A stretch of 64,000 bases of DNA, taken from assembly GCA_963605745.1 (NCBI GenBank), contig CAVCWT010000012.1:1-64000 (forward strand), given 5' to 3'. Position 1 is the stretch's first letter; each line of letters begins with the position of its first letter. The notes beneath the pieces were generated by a model. That model searched no databases, was not told where the DNA came from, and saw nothing but the letters and a program-made list of their open reading frames with translations. Shown here piece by piece: positions 28,862-36,918 of this stretch. The position numbers and the translations under genes are program-made. The DNA comes from CAG-791 sp963605745 (GTDB lineage Bacteria; Bacillota; Clostridia; Lachnospirales; Lachnospiraceae).

Positions 28862-28982
28862 GTATCTGTTTAACCATATCGAGGATTTGCAGCGCAAGGA
28901 CAACACCACGCATGCGGTTTCCCCGCAGCAAGGAGTGAGCAAAGCCACTCCAAGGTACCAAAGATGCAGGTGCTAAAACTAC
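28862..28982. repeat. Family 1 interspersed element, about 121 bp
   Basis: Between the polymerase-like and VanZ-like genes. The left end is GTATCTGTTTAACCA and the right end, on the opposite strand, GTAGTTTTAGCACC, as in the other family members. The interior differs from the 15.9- and 47.2-kb copies. No coding potential. Confidence 0.6.
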
Positions 28983-29025
28983 TCTGTCTGCTCATGCAGG
29001 CACCACCACAAATAAAAATCATCTG

Positions 29026-30294
29026 CTACGTATCTGCAACACTCCCCTTATCCCTGGCACAGGCCGCTGCAATCGCAAGGAAAAAGAACAGGGTAAAATA
29101 ATTATTCGTACCAAACGCCCGCTCTGTTAAACCGTGAAGCGCCGCATGCATCAGAAAAGTGCTGACAAACAGATACTGCTGCTCCGGCACCTCGTGGATT
29201 CTCTTCGTTGCATCCAGAATCATCACAAAAAACGCCGCAATTCCGAACAACCCGACATTCAGCCAGAACTCGAGCAGAACGTTGTGTGCTCCCGTTGTCA
29301 TAGTTGATCCCCAGGAGTTTGCCTCAAAGCCCGCATGATATTCCGCTACAGCCCTCGCATCGCGCCAGAACATCTCATATCCGTATCCGGTAAACGTCCG
29401 CGACTGTGTCATCATTTCGATGATCCGGTTCCACAAAACAGTCCTGCCGGTCAGCGTGGCATCCTTTCCAAGTGCAGTCAGAAGCGGCGTAAACAGCGGC
29501 AGAATGGTCAATGCCATGAACAAAAAAACGATGCTGACAACAATATAGTCCAGCCCGATATGGAGTCTGTGCCGCTCATCCCGCCGCGGTTCGATCCAGA
29601 ACAGATACACCTGCGGAATCAGGACAAAGATCACAGGGCCTGTTGCATGACACATCAAAAGGAGAATCGCCTGCAGAACGAACAGAAGGATGAAGCGCTG
29701 CGAAACCGCCCGTTTCTCCTGCATGCGCCATCTAAGCAGAATCGACTGGAGCAGAATTCCGCACGAAAACTCACTGGCCGCAGAATTTTTAGCATTTAAA
29801 AGGCCGATGAAATCATGGGCACTTTGCTCACTGGAGAAGGACATTCCCGGAGCAATGATCATCAGAAAGATCGAGGCTATGACGATCCCTGCCTGCGCAT
29901 ACAGAATCAGCTCCAATGTCCTTTGGATTCCAAAATAATCCAAAAGCCACAAGGCAAAAAACACCGTGGCTGAAAACCGCAGACAGGTAATCAGCTGTTT
30001 CTGCGGATACCGGGTCACAGCCATAGACTCTGCAAAAAACACCGCAACCAGCAAATAGATGGCCCGGTAACAGGACCGGAGGTTGATGATCCGAATCTCC
30101 CGAAAGCTCTCGCCGCTGGAAAAGAGCATGATCAGAAGCTCCAGCACAAAGGCTCCGTACTCCAGCAATGTGCACAGCTTTTCTCCCAGAAAAGCCTCAT
30201 AATTTCCGGGAAATCCAAGACTGAGAAATAATATGAAAACTGTAATGATCTCGTACAGCGGATGGACTCTACTTTTTTCAGATATCAAAATCAT
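29026..30294 (-). CDS. O-antigen polymerase/ligase-like membrane protein (Wzy/WaaL family)
   Basis: A 422-residue protein with about ten to twelve predicted helices and a large external loop near the C-terminal third (IEMMTQSRTFTGYGYEMFWR ... HNVLLEFWLNVGLFG), the conserved region of the Wzy_C/O-antigen ligase family. It probably polymerises EPS repeat units at the outer membrane face. The start at 30294 overlaps the preceding gene by 17 bp; a longer frame would run 160 bp into that gene. A purine-rich GGGAGAGG lies unusually close to the ATG. Confidence 0.85.
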   Translation of the reverse strand: MILISEKSRVHPLYEIITVFILFLSLGFPGNYEAFLGEKLCTLLEYGAFVLELLIMLFSSGESFREIRIINLRSCYRAIYLLVAVFFAESMAVTRYPQKQLITCLRFSATVFFALWLLDYFGIQRTLELILYAQAGIVIASIFLMIIAPGMSFSSEQSAHDFIGLLNAKNSAASEFSCGILLQSILLRWRMQEKRAVSQRFILLFVLQAILLLMCHATGPVIFVLIPQVYLFWIEPRRDERHRLHIGLDYIVVSIVFLFMALTILPLFTPLLTALGKDATLTGRTVLWNRIIEMMTQSRTFTGYGYEMFWRDARAVAEYHAGFEANSWGSTMTTGAHNVLLEFWLNVGLFGIAAFFVMILDATKRIHEVPEQQYLFVSTFLMHAALHGLTERAFGTNNYFTLFFFLAIAAACARDKGSVADT

Positions 30295-32029
30295 CCTCTC
30301 CCTGATTACTTCCCAGGTCCGGATAGTCAAAATCCGGTTCTTCCTCCTGTTCTGTGCCAGAAGGAAAGCCTTTTTGTCCTTCTCTTTCCCCAGCAGAAGA
30401 AAGGCCTTCTTGTCCTGCTCTTTCCCCGTCAGAAGCATGCCCCTCTTCTTCCTTCCAGCTGCTGCTTACTCCCATATGCAGCAGTGCGTAAGCGGCATCC
30501 TGATCCGAAAAATCCTCACTGACGTTTCCTTCCGGCTCCTGATCCAGCGCAATCAAAGGATTCTGTCTCCCTGTTGCATCCTGCTCCGGCTTACTCTCAT
30601 CATTCATATAGACCGAAGCCTCCGAAGAACGTTCCGTTCTGTTTTCTGCAGGCATCCTGCTCCCCCGCTCCCGTCCGGTTCCACCCGGTACGCGGTTTAC
30701 CACACATCCCAGAATGCGAATGCCGGATTTTTCCAGTTTTTCCAGGGTTTCCCGGATCTCCGGAAGAATGGCCTGATCGTATCCAATCACAAAAAGGACC
30801 GAATCCGCCACCTGGTTCAGAGACAATGCATCCGAAATGCTGCCAACCGGCGGTGCATCCAGAATGACATATTCATAATTCTCCCCCAGCTTTTTCAAAA
30901 AATCAGCCAAGGTCCCATCCATGGCAACCACATTGTGCTCGAGAATCATCGGCAGAAAGTCCAGATACCCCGTCAGTGTCACGATTGCTTCCTTTGCACT
31001 GACCTCTCCCTTATAAAGAGCATTCAGTGAGTGGCTGTAATCCACCTGCTTGAGAAACAGACCGCCAAGGCTGGGACTTCTGGTATCCAGATCCACCAGG
31101 AGGACCTTACGCTCCATATCCGAAAACTGCACGGCCAGATTGGCCGCTGCAGACGTCCTTCCTTCCTGATTCTGTGTTGAAGTTACATAAAAGCAATGCT
31201 GCCCCTCTTTGGTTCCCAAAAGATTTCGAATAATGTAGGCACAGGAAGCATAGTTCTGCTCTATAGGAGAAATCCCCCCATCGGTGCGATCCAAAAGGAG
31301 CCCTCCCCGGCGAAAATATTCCGAATCTTCCGGGATCGTTCCGATCATGTCCATTTCCAATACGCTCTCAACGTCCTTCGTATTGATGAGCGTCGGGCGC
31401 AGCAGAAGGTCCAGAACAGCAATTCCGATTCCGGCAAAAAGCCCCAGTATTCCCAGCATGAACCACATTCCCGAAGCCACTGCTCCGCCGACGGAGCTTG
31501 CTGCTGTCGGCTCATCGATCACTTCCACGGACCCCATCTGCAGCGTCTTCGGAAGGAGCTTACCTGCCGCATCCAGAATCGCATTCATCAGCGTGATTCC
31601 TTCTGTATCACTGTTCCATTCCAGCTCCAGTTCCAGAATCTGGGTTTCGTTGTACTGTTCTACCTGCAGCTTTCCTCTTAATTCCTTTGCGGTAATATCC
31701 GTCCGCCCCGTCTGCTGCAGGGCCTGCTCCAGCACCCTGTCACTTTTCAGAATATACGACACCGCATCCGGCATATCCGCTGCCAGATAATAATCATCCT
31801 TGGTCGGTGTATGATTGTCCGACGTATAATTGCCATCGGCAACCTTCGATGCCACCGCAACCGAGCAGCTGATCTGATAGCCAAAGAGATCTCCCTGCAC
31901 ATAAGAAACTCCCAGCATGGCCGCCCCCATGGCAAATCCCGCCAGGGTCAATAGAACAATCAGCCGCCACCGCTTCCACACGGCATAAAGAAGATCACTG
32001 ATTCGTATTTGGATTCCGTTGCTGTTCAT
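30278..32029 (-). CDS. Wzz domain fused to degenerate BY-kinase (CpsC-CpsD-like)
   Basis: A 583-residue protein. A Wzz chain-length domain has helix 1 at about residues 21-42 and helix 2 at about 187-210. A cytoplasmic BY-kinase-like ATPase domain follows (about 255-450). Walker A' (LLVDLDTRSP, Asp313/Asp315) and Walker B (VILDAPPV) are good, but the P-loop reads STQNQEGRTS with Arg291 where the catalytic Lys is expected. The last 130 residues are acidic and low in complexity with only scattered tyrosines, unlike the Tyr cluster of active kinases. It is therefore likely a non-catalytic scaffold. AAGGAA precedes the ATG. It begins 5 bp after the MotB-like gene. Confidence 0.85.
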   Translation of the reverse strand: MNSNGIQIRISDLLYAVWKRWRLIVLLTLAGFAMGAAMLGVSYVQGDLFGYQISCSVAVASKVADGNYTSDNHTPTKDDYYLAADMPDAVSYILKSDRVLEQALQQTGRTDITAKELRGKLQVEQYNETQILELELEWNSDTEGITLMNAILDAAGKLLPKTLQMGSVEVIDEPTAASSVGGAVASGMWFMLGILGLFAGIGIAVLDLLLRPTLINTKDVESVLEMDMIGTIPEDSEYFRRGGLLLDRTDGGISPIEQNYASCAYIIRNLLGTKEGQHCFYVTSTQNQEGRTSAAANLAVQFSDMERKVLLVDLDTRSPSLGGLFLKQVDYSHSLNALYKGEVSAKEAIVTLTGYLDFLPMILEHNVVAMDGTLADFLKKLGENYEYVILDAPPVGSISDALSLNQVADSVLFVIGYDQAILPEIRETLEKLEKSGIRILGCVVNRVPGGTGRERGSRMPAENRTERSSEASVYMNDESKPEQDATGRQNPLIALDQEPEGNVSEDFSDQDAAYALLHMGVSSSWKEEEGHASDGERAGQEGLSSAGEREGQKGFPSGTEQEEEPDFDYPDLGSNQGEDDFDI

Positions 32030-32034
32030 ATGCG

Positions 32035-33720
32035 TTATTCCTTATGCCCGTCTGTTTCAGACTCTGTCTGCGTATCCTTCCCTGCCTTTTTGCTGCCTTT
32101 TCGTTTGCCGGCTTTTCGAATCAGTGCTGCCAGCAGGGCAACCATTCCTACTGCAGCAGCTGCTCCTCCTGCAAATACCAGAATGCCCGTCTTTGTGAAA
32201 AGCTCCCGATTAAAAGTCTGGAGCTCTGCGGTATCCGAAACCGTAATGGTTTCTGCCGCATCTTCCTGTCCGTCTTCATAAATCGAATACGTCCCCTCTT
32301 CCAAATCTGTGAATACTCTGGGCGAACCCGAGGTTGTCCAGGAAGCGACAATGGTTCCATCGCTCTTTTTTAATATGAGCTGCTTTCCTGCGATCTGCCG
32401 GTGAAGGATGCTGTCCAGGACCCCGATCTGTACTCGCAGCATACGATTCGTCAGCTTCAGATCAGCAGTAGCCTTTCCCTCGATTCTTCCGTCTTCAGAT
32501 ACGGTTACTGTGTGCTGCGCAGCGTCCGCCCGGTAGTTTTCCGGTGCAAAAATCTGCCGGATCTCATACGAGGCTCCTTTTTCCAGATCGGTCAGAACAA
32601 TTCTTCCGGTCTGATCCGTTGCAGCCTGCCGCACATCGCCGGACTCCGGATTCGTTATTTCGAATTCTGCTCCCTCGATGGCCTGCCCGGTCAGCTCATC
32701 CGCAAGAGAGAGCTCCACCTTGGTTTTGTCTGCCTTGGCTTCTACAACTGCAGATTCCGATACCGTTTCAGTTTCGGTCTTTTGGGAAACCGTGGCACTT
32801 AGAGTCTCCGTGATGGATGCATAGTACTCCGGAACCGTATTTTGTTTCAGCGTATAGCTGCCCAGGTACAGCTCCTTGCTCTCTCCGTAGCCATCTTCAT
32901 CCAGCGTGATGGTATCCACCGTTTGTCCCTTTGTATAACGCACGGTTCCATCCGTTGTTGTGATATCCTGTGCTGCGATGACATCAAAGGTCGCACCGCT
33001 AACGGCCGTTCCTTCCTCTTTGTCTGTCATCTGAACCCGGATGATATTGCGGGAAGGATACAGCGGCACCTGCACAACAAGAGGTTCCGGCCAGTCATAC
33101 AGCCGGTCCACAGTGAACTCCACACTGCCTGCACTGTCGTACCCTTCCGGAACAGTCAGCTCCAGCAGGCTGTACTGCCCTTCAAAAATCTTCTCCGGAA
33201 GATAAAAAACACCTTCCTTCGTGGTTTCAAATTGCTGATATGAGGTCTTAACCGGGTAATACGTGTTCAGGGTTTCCAGCTCTGCGTCCTGCCCGTACAG
33301 TTCAAAGGACACCCCCTCCTTTCGGATGATCTTCAGGGTTTCAGCATCCACCAATTCCACGTAGACAGCCGATTTGATTCCTTCGTCCGTTCCGGGCTGA
33401 ATTCCAATGCCATTCCCACTTCCGCCTCCGTAAGAGGCAGGCTCATTGCTCCCGTTTCCGGAACCATCATCATAGGAATCCCCTCTCTGATCCCAGGTAT
33501 TCCCCTCTGCGGATTCCTCCGTAGTCCCGTATCCGTCATAATCCTCTGTGTCCGCCATCGTCCCGTTGGTCAAGTCACCCTCGATGGATTCCGGCGTGTA
33601 CATCAGATACAACAGCAGCAGAATAATGATCAGGATCAGAATTAAAACCAGGCCCGTCATCAGATCAAAGGAGGGCTGCCAGAAATTAAGTTCTCTTCTG
33701 TCGTTTTTTCGCTTCTTCAT
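32035..33720 (-). CDS. MotB/ZorB-like membrane anchor with SpaA/Cna-B-like repeats
   Basis: A 561-residue protein unlike a standard family member. Residues 1-41 match stator B subunits: a basic N-terminus, Trp14, then SFDLMTG with Asp19 at the head of a single hydrophobic helix, the position of the ion-carrying Asp in MotB/ZorB. A Gly/Ser/Asp-rich linker follows (about 45-110), then about four beta-rich modules (starting near 115, 222, 328 and 412) with the xGAxFxL and GxYxLxE features of SpaA/Cna-B domains. The C-terminus has LFTKTG (507-512), a second helix (513-534) and a basic, then polar tail. No OmpA-like peptidoglycan-binding domain is present. Its ATG overlaps the MotA-EAL stop (ATGA). 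Confidence 0.75.
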   Translation of the reverse strand: MKKRKNDRRELNFWQPSFDLMTGLVLILILIIILLLLYLMYTPESIEGDLTNGTMADTEDYDGYGTTEESAEGNTWDQRGDSYDDGSGNGSNEPASYGGGSGNGIGIQPGTDEGIKSAVYVELVDAETLKIIRKEGVSFELYGQDAELETLNTYYPVKTSYQQFETTKEGVFYLPEKIFEGQYSLLELTVPEGYDSAGSVEFTVDRLYDWPEPLVVQVPLYPSRNIIRVQMTDKEEGTAVSGATFDVIAAQDITTTDGTVRYTKGQTVDTITLDEDGYGESKELYLGSYTLKQNTVPEYYASITETLSATVSQKTETETVSESAVVEAKADKTKVELSLADELTGQAIEGAEFEITNPESGDVRQAATDQTGRIVLTDLEKGASYEIRQIFAPENYRADAAQHTVTVSEDGRIEGKATADLKLTNRMLRVQIGVLDSILHRQIAGKQLILKKSDGTIVASWTTSGSPRVFTDLEEGTYSIYEDGQEDAAETITVSDTAELQTFNRELFTKTGILVFAGGAAAAVGMVALLAALIRKAGKRKGSKKAGKDTQTESETDGHKE

Positions 33721-35291
33721 CCCTTCTGACCTTCACGAATGATATTCTCATACTCCTTCAGAGAAATGGGTTTTGAAAAATAATATCCCTGCCCGGCAGT
33801 ACACCCACTGCGCTTTAACTGCCCCAGTTGGTCCATGTTCTCAATTCCCTCTGCTGATACCTGAAAATTCAGCGTCCTTGCCTTTTCCAGTATGGCCGGA
33901 ATCGACAGTCCATTCGGATCCTGATTCACATAACGAAGATCCAGCTTCAGGCTATCTGCTGCAATATGTCCGATGGAATCCAGTGCCACAAAATCACCGG
34001 AAAAACCATCCACAACCACCTTGAATCCGCTCTGCATCAGCCTTGATTCCACATCAAATACTGCGCCATGTGTCTGCAGGTAGGCATTCTCTGCCAGCTC
34101 GATCACAAGATACTGCGGAGGAATCCGATATTTGGCCAGCATCTCGGAAAAGAATTCCGCAACATCCATGGCCAGAAGATCCGTTTTGGTAACATTAACA
34201 GAAATCGGCAGCGGCCGAATTCCCGCATTGACCCAGTCGCGTATTTTCCGGCACACCTGTTCCCAGATATACTGGTCCAGCTTGGTAATGTAGCCGTTGC
34301 TCTCCAGAACAGGCAGAAAGACCGCCGGCGAGATCATTCCCAATGTCGGATGCTGCCAGCGAACGAGTGCCTCTGCTCCTATGACTTTGCCGGTATTCAG
34401 ATCATACTGAGGCTGCACATAGAACACAAAGTTTCCGTTCTTCATTCCTTCCAGAATCTGCGGCATCAGAATCTGTTCGTTCATGGCAGACGGCGCCGCC
34501 CCCTGCAGTCCTGCAGACGCATTCGTCACAGAATACCCGGATGCTTTCGGCAGTCTCTTCAACAGCTCAATAACCTTGGCTGTTTCCTTGCGGCTGCGGT
34601 AACGATTCTGCTCCTCCACCGTCGGAATAACATTCTTATGAAACAGCTCCGTAAAAACACCGAGCTCCCGGCACATCATATTCCATGCAATCTGATAAAT
34701 CAGATTGAACGCAATGGACAGGATTACACCCGCAATAGAGGTGTAAAATGCCGTTTCAATTCCGGAGAGCAGCGTCCGAACGCTGGAAAGGACCAGATCC
34801 ACCGAGCCGAATCCCAGATTTCCAAGGCCCATGATCAGTCCCACGAAGGTTCCGAGAATGCCAAGGCCTGTCAAGGTCCCTGGAATCTGGCTGATCACCC
34901 CCTGCCAGCTCTCAAGGATCAGAACATCTTCATTGATGTATTCCTCAACATCACTCAAGATCTGCCCGGCGGACTGCTGCATGCGCACCTTCTCTCTGTA
35001 CGCAAGAAAAAACCGGTTCAAACCCTTCTGGCGGAACAGATTCTCGTTTTCGGAAAGTGCGGACCATGCAGAATCTGCGTTCACCTCAATGGCATGCCGC
35101 ACGTTTTTTTCGCCGCATCGGAAGCCCTTAAAATAGGACATCACCGGCAGGATGCCGCAAAATGTACCGGCAACAACAAAGAGCAGCATGACTCCCACAC
35201 AGCAAAGAGACAGAAAATCCGGAGAATAAGCACACAAAAATCCTCCTGCCGCCAGCATCAGTATTGTTGCGAGATAGATCAGATTCTTCAC
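33717..35291 (-). CDS. MotA/TolQ/ExbB-type channel protein fused to a degenerate EAL domain
   Basis: A 524-residue fusion. Helices 1 and 2 lie at about residues 4-24 and 28-50. Helices 3 and 4 show the stator A pattern: IPGTLTGLGILGTFVGLIMG (137-156) and GIETAFYTSIAGVILSI (177-193). A c-di-GMP EAL domain follows (about 270-520): E307-A-L, N366, E398, K449, D451, E481, QGYYFSKP. The DDFG motif is DGFS (428-431), so the second metal-binding Asp is missing; the domain may bind rather than hydrolyse c-di-GMP. The start is GTG with AAGGAG eleven bases upstream. It is coupled to the MotB-like gene. No flagellar genes are near. Confidence 0.85.
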   Translation of the reverse strand: MKNLIYLATILMLAAGGFLCAYSPDFLSLCCVGVMLLFVVAGTFCGILPVMSYFKGFRCGEKNVRHAIEVNADSAWSALSENENLFRQKGLNRFFLAYREKVRMQQSAGQILSDVEEYINEDVLILESWQGVISQIPGTLTGLGILGTFVGLIMGLGNLGFGSVDLVLSSVRTLLSGIETAFYTSIAGVILSIAFNLIYQIAWNMMCRELGVFTELFHKNVIPTVEEQNRYRSRKETAKVIELLKRLPKASGYSVTNASAGLQGAAPSAMNEQILMPQILEGMKNGNFVFYVQPQYDLNTGKVIGAEALVRWQHPTLGMISPAVFLPVLESNGYITKLDQYIWEQVCRKIRDWVNAGIRPLPISVNVTKTDLLAMDVAEFFSEMLAKYRIPPQYLVIELAENAYLQTHGAVFDVESRLMQSGFKVVVDGFSGDFVALDSIGHIAADSLKLDLRYVNQDPNGLSIPAILEKARTLNFQVSAEGIENMDQLGQLKRSGCTAGQGYYFSKPISLKEYENIIREGQKG

Positions 35292-35330
35292 AGCTTTGTG
35301 TTCTCCTTACCGTTTCCATTTGCTGTTTAG

Positions 35331-35728
35331 CCTTGGCCACATGAGGGTTTCAATCATGAATCCGTCCGCGGGGCGGCCGATTCATGTTGAAACCCACATA
35401 ACACATATCAAAAATGTAACTGTTTAGCACCCACATCTCTCATTTGCGTTGCAAATGAGAGATGTGGGTGGCCAGAGGCCCTTCGGGCCTTGGCCACATG
35501 AGGGTTTCAATCATGAATCCGTCCGCGGGGCGGCCGATTCATGTTGAAACCCACATAACACATATCAAAAATGTAACTGTTTAGCACCCACATCTCTCAT
35601 TTGCGTTGCAAATGAGAGATGTGGGTGGCCAGAGGCCCTTCGGGCCTTGGCCACATGAGGGTTTCAATCATGAATCCGTCCGCGGGGCGGCCGATTCATG
35701 TTGAAACCCACATGTGCTAACCAGATAC
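35331..35728. repeat. Tandem 157-bp repeat of family 1 (two perfect copies plus partial copies)
   Basis: This gene-free stretch between the GT4 gene and the MotA-EAL gene has a 157-bp unit with starts at 35331, 35488 and 35645. The first two units are identical to the base; the third ends at 35728 with the element end (GTATCTGGTTAGCAC on the minus strand). Each unit contains two strong hairpins: GGGTTTCAA...TTGAAACCC around a CATGAATC/GATTCATG stem, and ACCCACATCTCTCATTTGC with its complement around GTT. A small GGCCC/GGGCC stem follows. Confidence 0.85.
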
Positions 35729-36916
35729 AAAAAATCGCTCATAGCCGTCCAGCAAAGCCTTGCTGGTGTGTTCCCAGGACAGCTCGTTCATAATCCGCTG
35801 CCTGCCGTACTCTCCCATGGTTTTGCGTTTGTCCGGATCCCGGAGCAGGCTTTCAATCTTTTCTGCCATGTCCGCCGCATTATTATTTTCTGCATACAGC
35901 GACGCCTCACCGGCAGAATATTTGCCCTCTGTCAGATCAAACTGCACAATCGGTTTGCCAAGGGCCATGTATTCCAGGACCTTGTTCATCGTGCTCTTGT
36001 CATTCATGGCATTGTACCGGTCACTGTTCACACAGACATCTGCCGTGTTCAGATACCGGAGCATTACATCATCCGGTGCTCTTCCCGTGAATTCCACGCA
36101 GTCATCCAGCTGCATCTCGTGAGCCTTTTTCTGCAGAGCTTCCAGATGCGGACCACCTCCGACAATTCCCCAGAATACATTGTTCTCCCGCTGTTTGATG
36201 TATGCTGCAGCTTCCAGAATGAAATCCACACCCTCCTGCTGGCCGATGACACCCAGATACCCCACCATGTAGGGATATCCTCTTCGGATAGAGGGATCCG
36301 GCGGCAGAATTCTCATGCGCTCCAGTCTCGGTCCGCTCCGCAGAACGATCACTTTCTCCGGATCCATCCCGCCCCGTTCAATGGCAATCTTTCGATAGCT
36401 CTCATTCGTAACAAATGCAAAGCTGCAGTGCCGGTAGGTCTGCCGTTCCAGCCACTTCAGTCCGGCGTACAGCACACCGCTTTCCTTGCCGAACTTGGCA
36501 CCAAAGAGTTCCGGACAAATATCGTGATGATCGAATACATAGGAAACCCCGCGGCTTTTGAATCTTTTGGCAACCAGATAGATATCATCCGGCGGATTGC
36601 ACCCCTGGATCACCTCGAACCCGATCTTCCGGTAGACGAGCTCCGCAAGTCGGATCTCTTCTTTGAGTGCGGTGCTGTATTCACGCAGATATCCGATGAA
36701 TCCGTTTCCCTCCTTTGGCATGTCATGACGGAAAATATGAACCCCCTCCAGGGTTTCTTCCTCCGCCTCATACCCTTTTCCTTTCGGACAAATCACGGAA
36801 ACGGTATAGCCATTTTGAACCAGTGTTGTCGCTTCCTGCCACACCCTCGTATCAAACGGCACCGGAAGGTTCTCTACAATAATCAGTATGCTGTGTTTTT
36901 TTGTTGCATCTTCCAC
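35717..36916 (-). CDS. Glycosyltransferase family 4, EPS locus
   Basis: A 399-residue GT-B enzyme: N-terminal ILIIVENLPVPFDTRVWQEA (donor/acceptor domain), YLGVIGQQEGVDFILEAA, and C-terminal EYMALGKPIVQFDLTEG with the sugar-binding acidic motif. The likely start is a GTG at 36916, six bases after GGGGAG and 2 bp beyond the asnB stop; an ATG-started longer frame overlaps asnB by about 190 bp and is unlike the family. The last codons Val-Ser-Gly and the TAG are supplied by the end of a repeat element, so the native C-terminus may have been replaced. Confidence 0.9.
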   Translation of the reverse strand: MEDATKKHSILIIVENLPVPFDTRVWQEATTLVQNGYTVSVICPKGKGYEAEEETLEGVHIFRHDMPKEGNGFIGYLREYSTALKEEIRLAELVYRKIGFEVIQGCNPPDDIYLVAKRFKSRGVSYVFDHHDICPELFGAKFGKESGVLYAGLKWLERQTYRHCSFAFVTNESYRKIAIERGGMDPEKVIVLRSGPRLERMRILPPDPSIRRGYPYMVGYLGVIGQQEGVDFILEAAAYIKQRENNVFWGIVGGGPHLEALQKKAHEMQLDDCVEFTGRAPDDVMLRYLNTADVCVNSDRYNAMNDKSTMNKVLEYMALGKPIVQFDLTEGKYSAGEASLYAENNNAADMAEKIESLLRDPDKRKTMGEYGRQRIMNELSWEHTSKALLDGYERFFVSG

Positions 36917-36918
36917 GT

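Noticed and set aside
32035..33720. Reading the MotB-like gene as an ordinary pilin or adhesin with Cna-B repeats
   Set aside because: There is no signal peptide cleavage pattern at the N-terminus; the helix carries SFDLMTG as in stator B proteins, and the gene is coupled to a MotA-type gene.
33717..35291. Zorya-type phage defence (ZorA/ZorB)
   Set aside because: The channel halves resemble ZorA/ZorB, but there is no ZorC/D/E helicase or nuclease gene, and the context is EPS synthesis.
35331..35728. CRISPR-like array
   Set aside because: The units are contiguous 157-bp tandem copies without variable spacers, and no cas genes are present.
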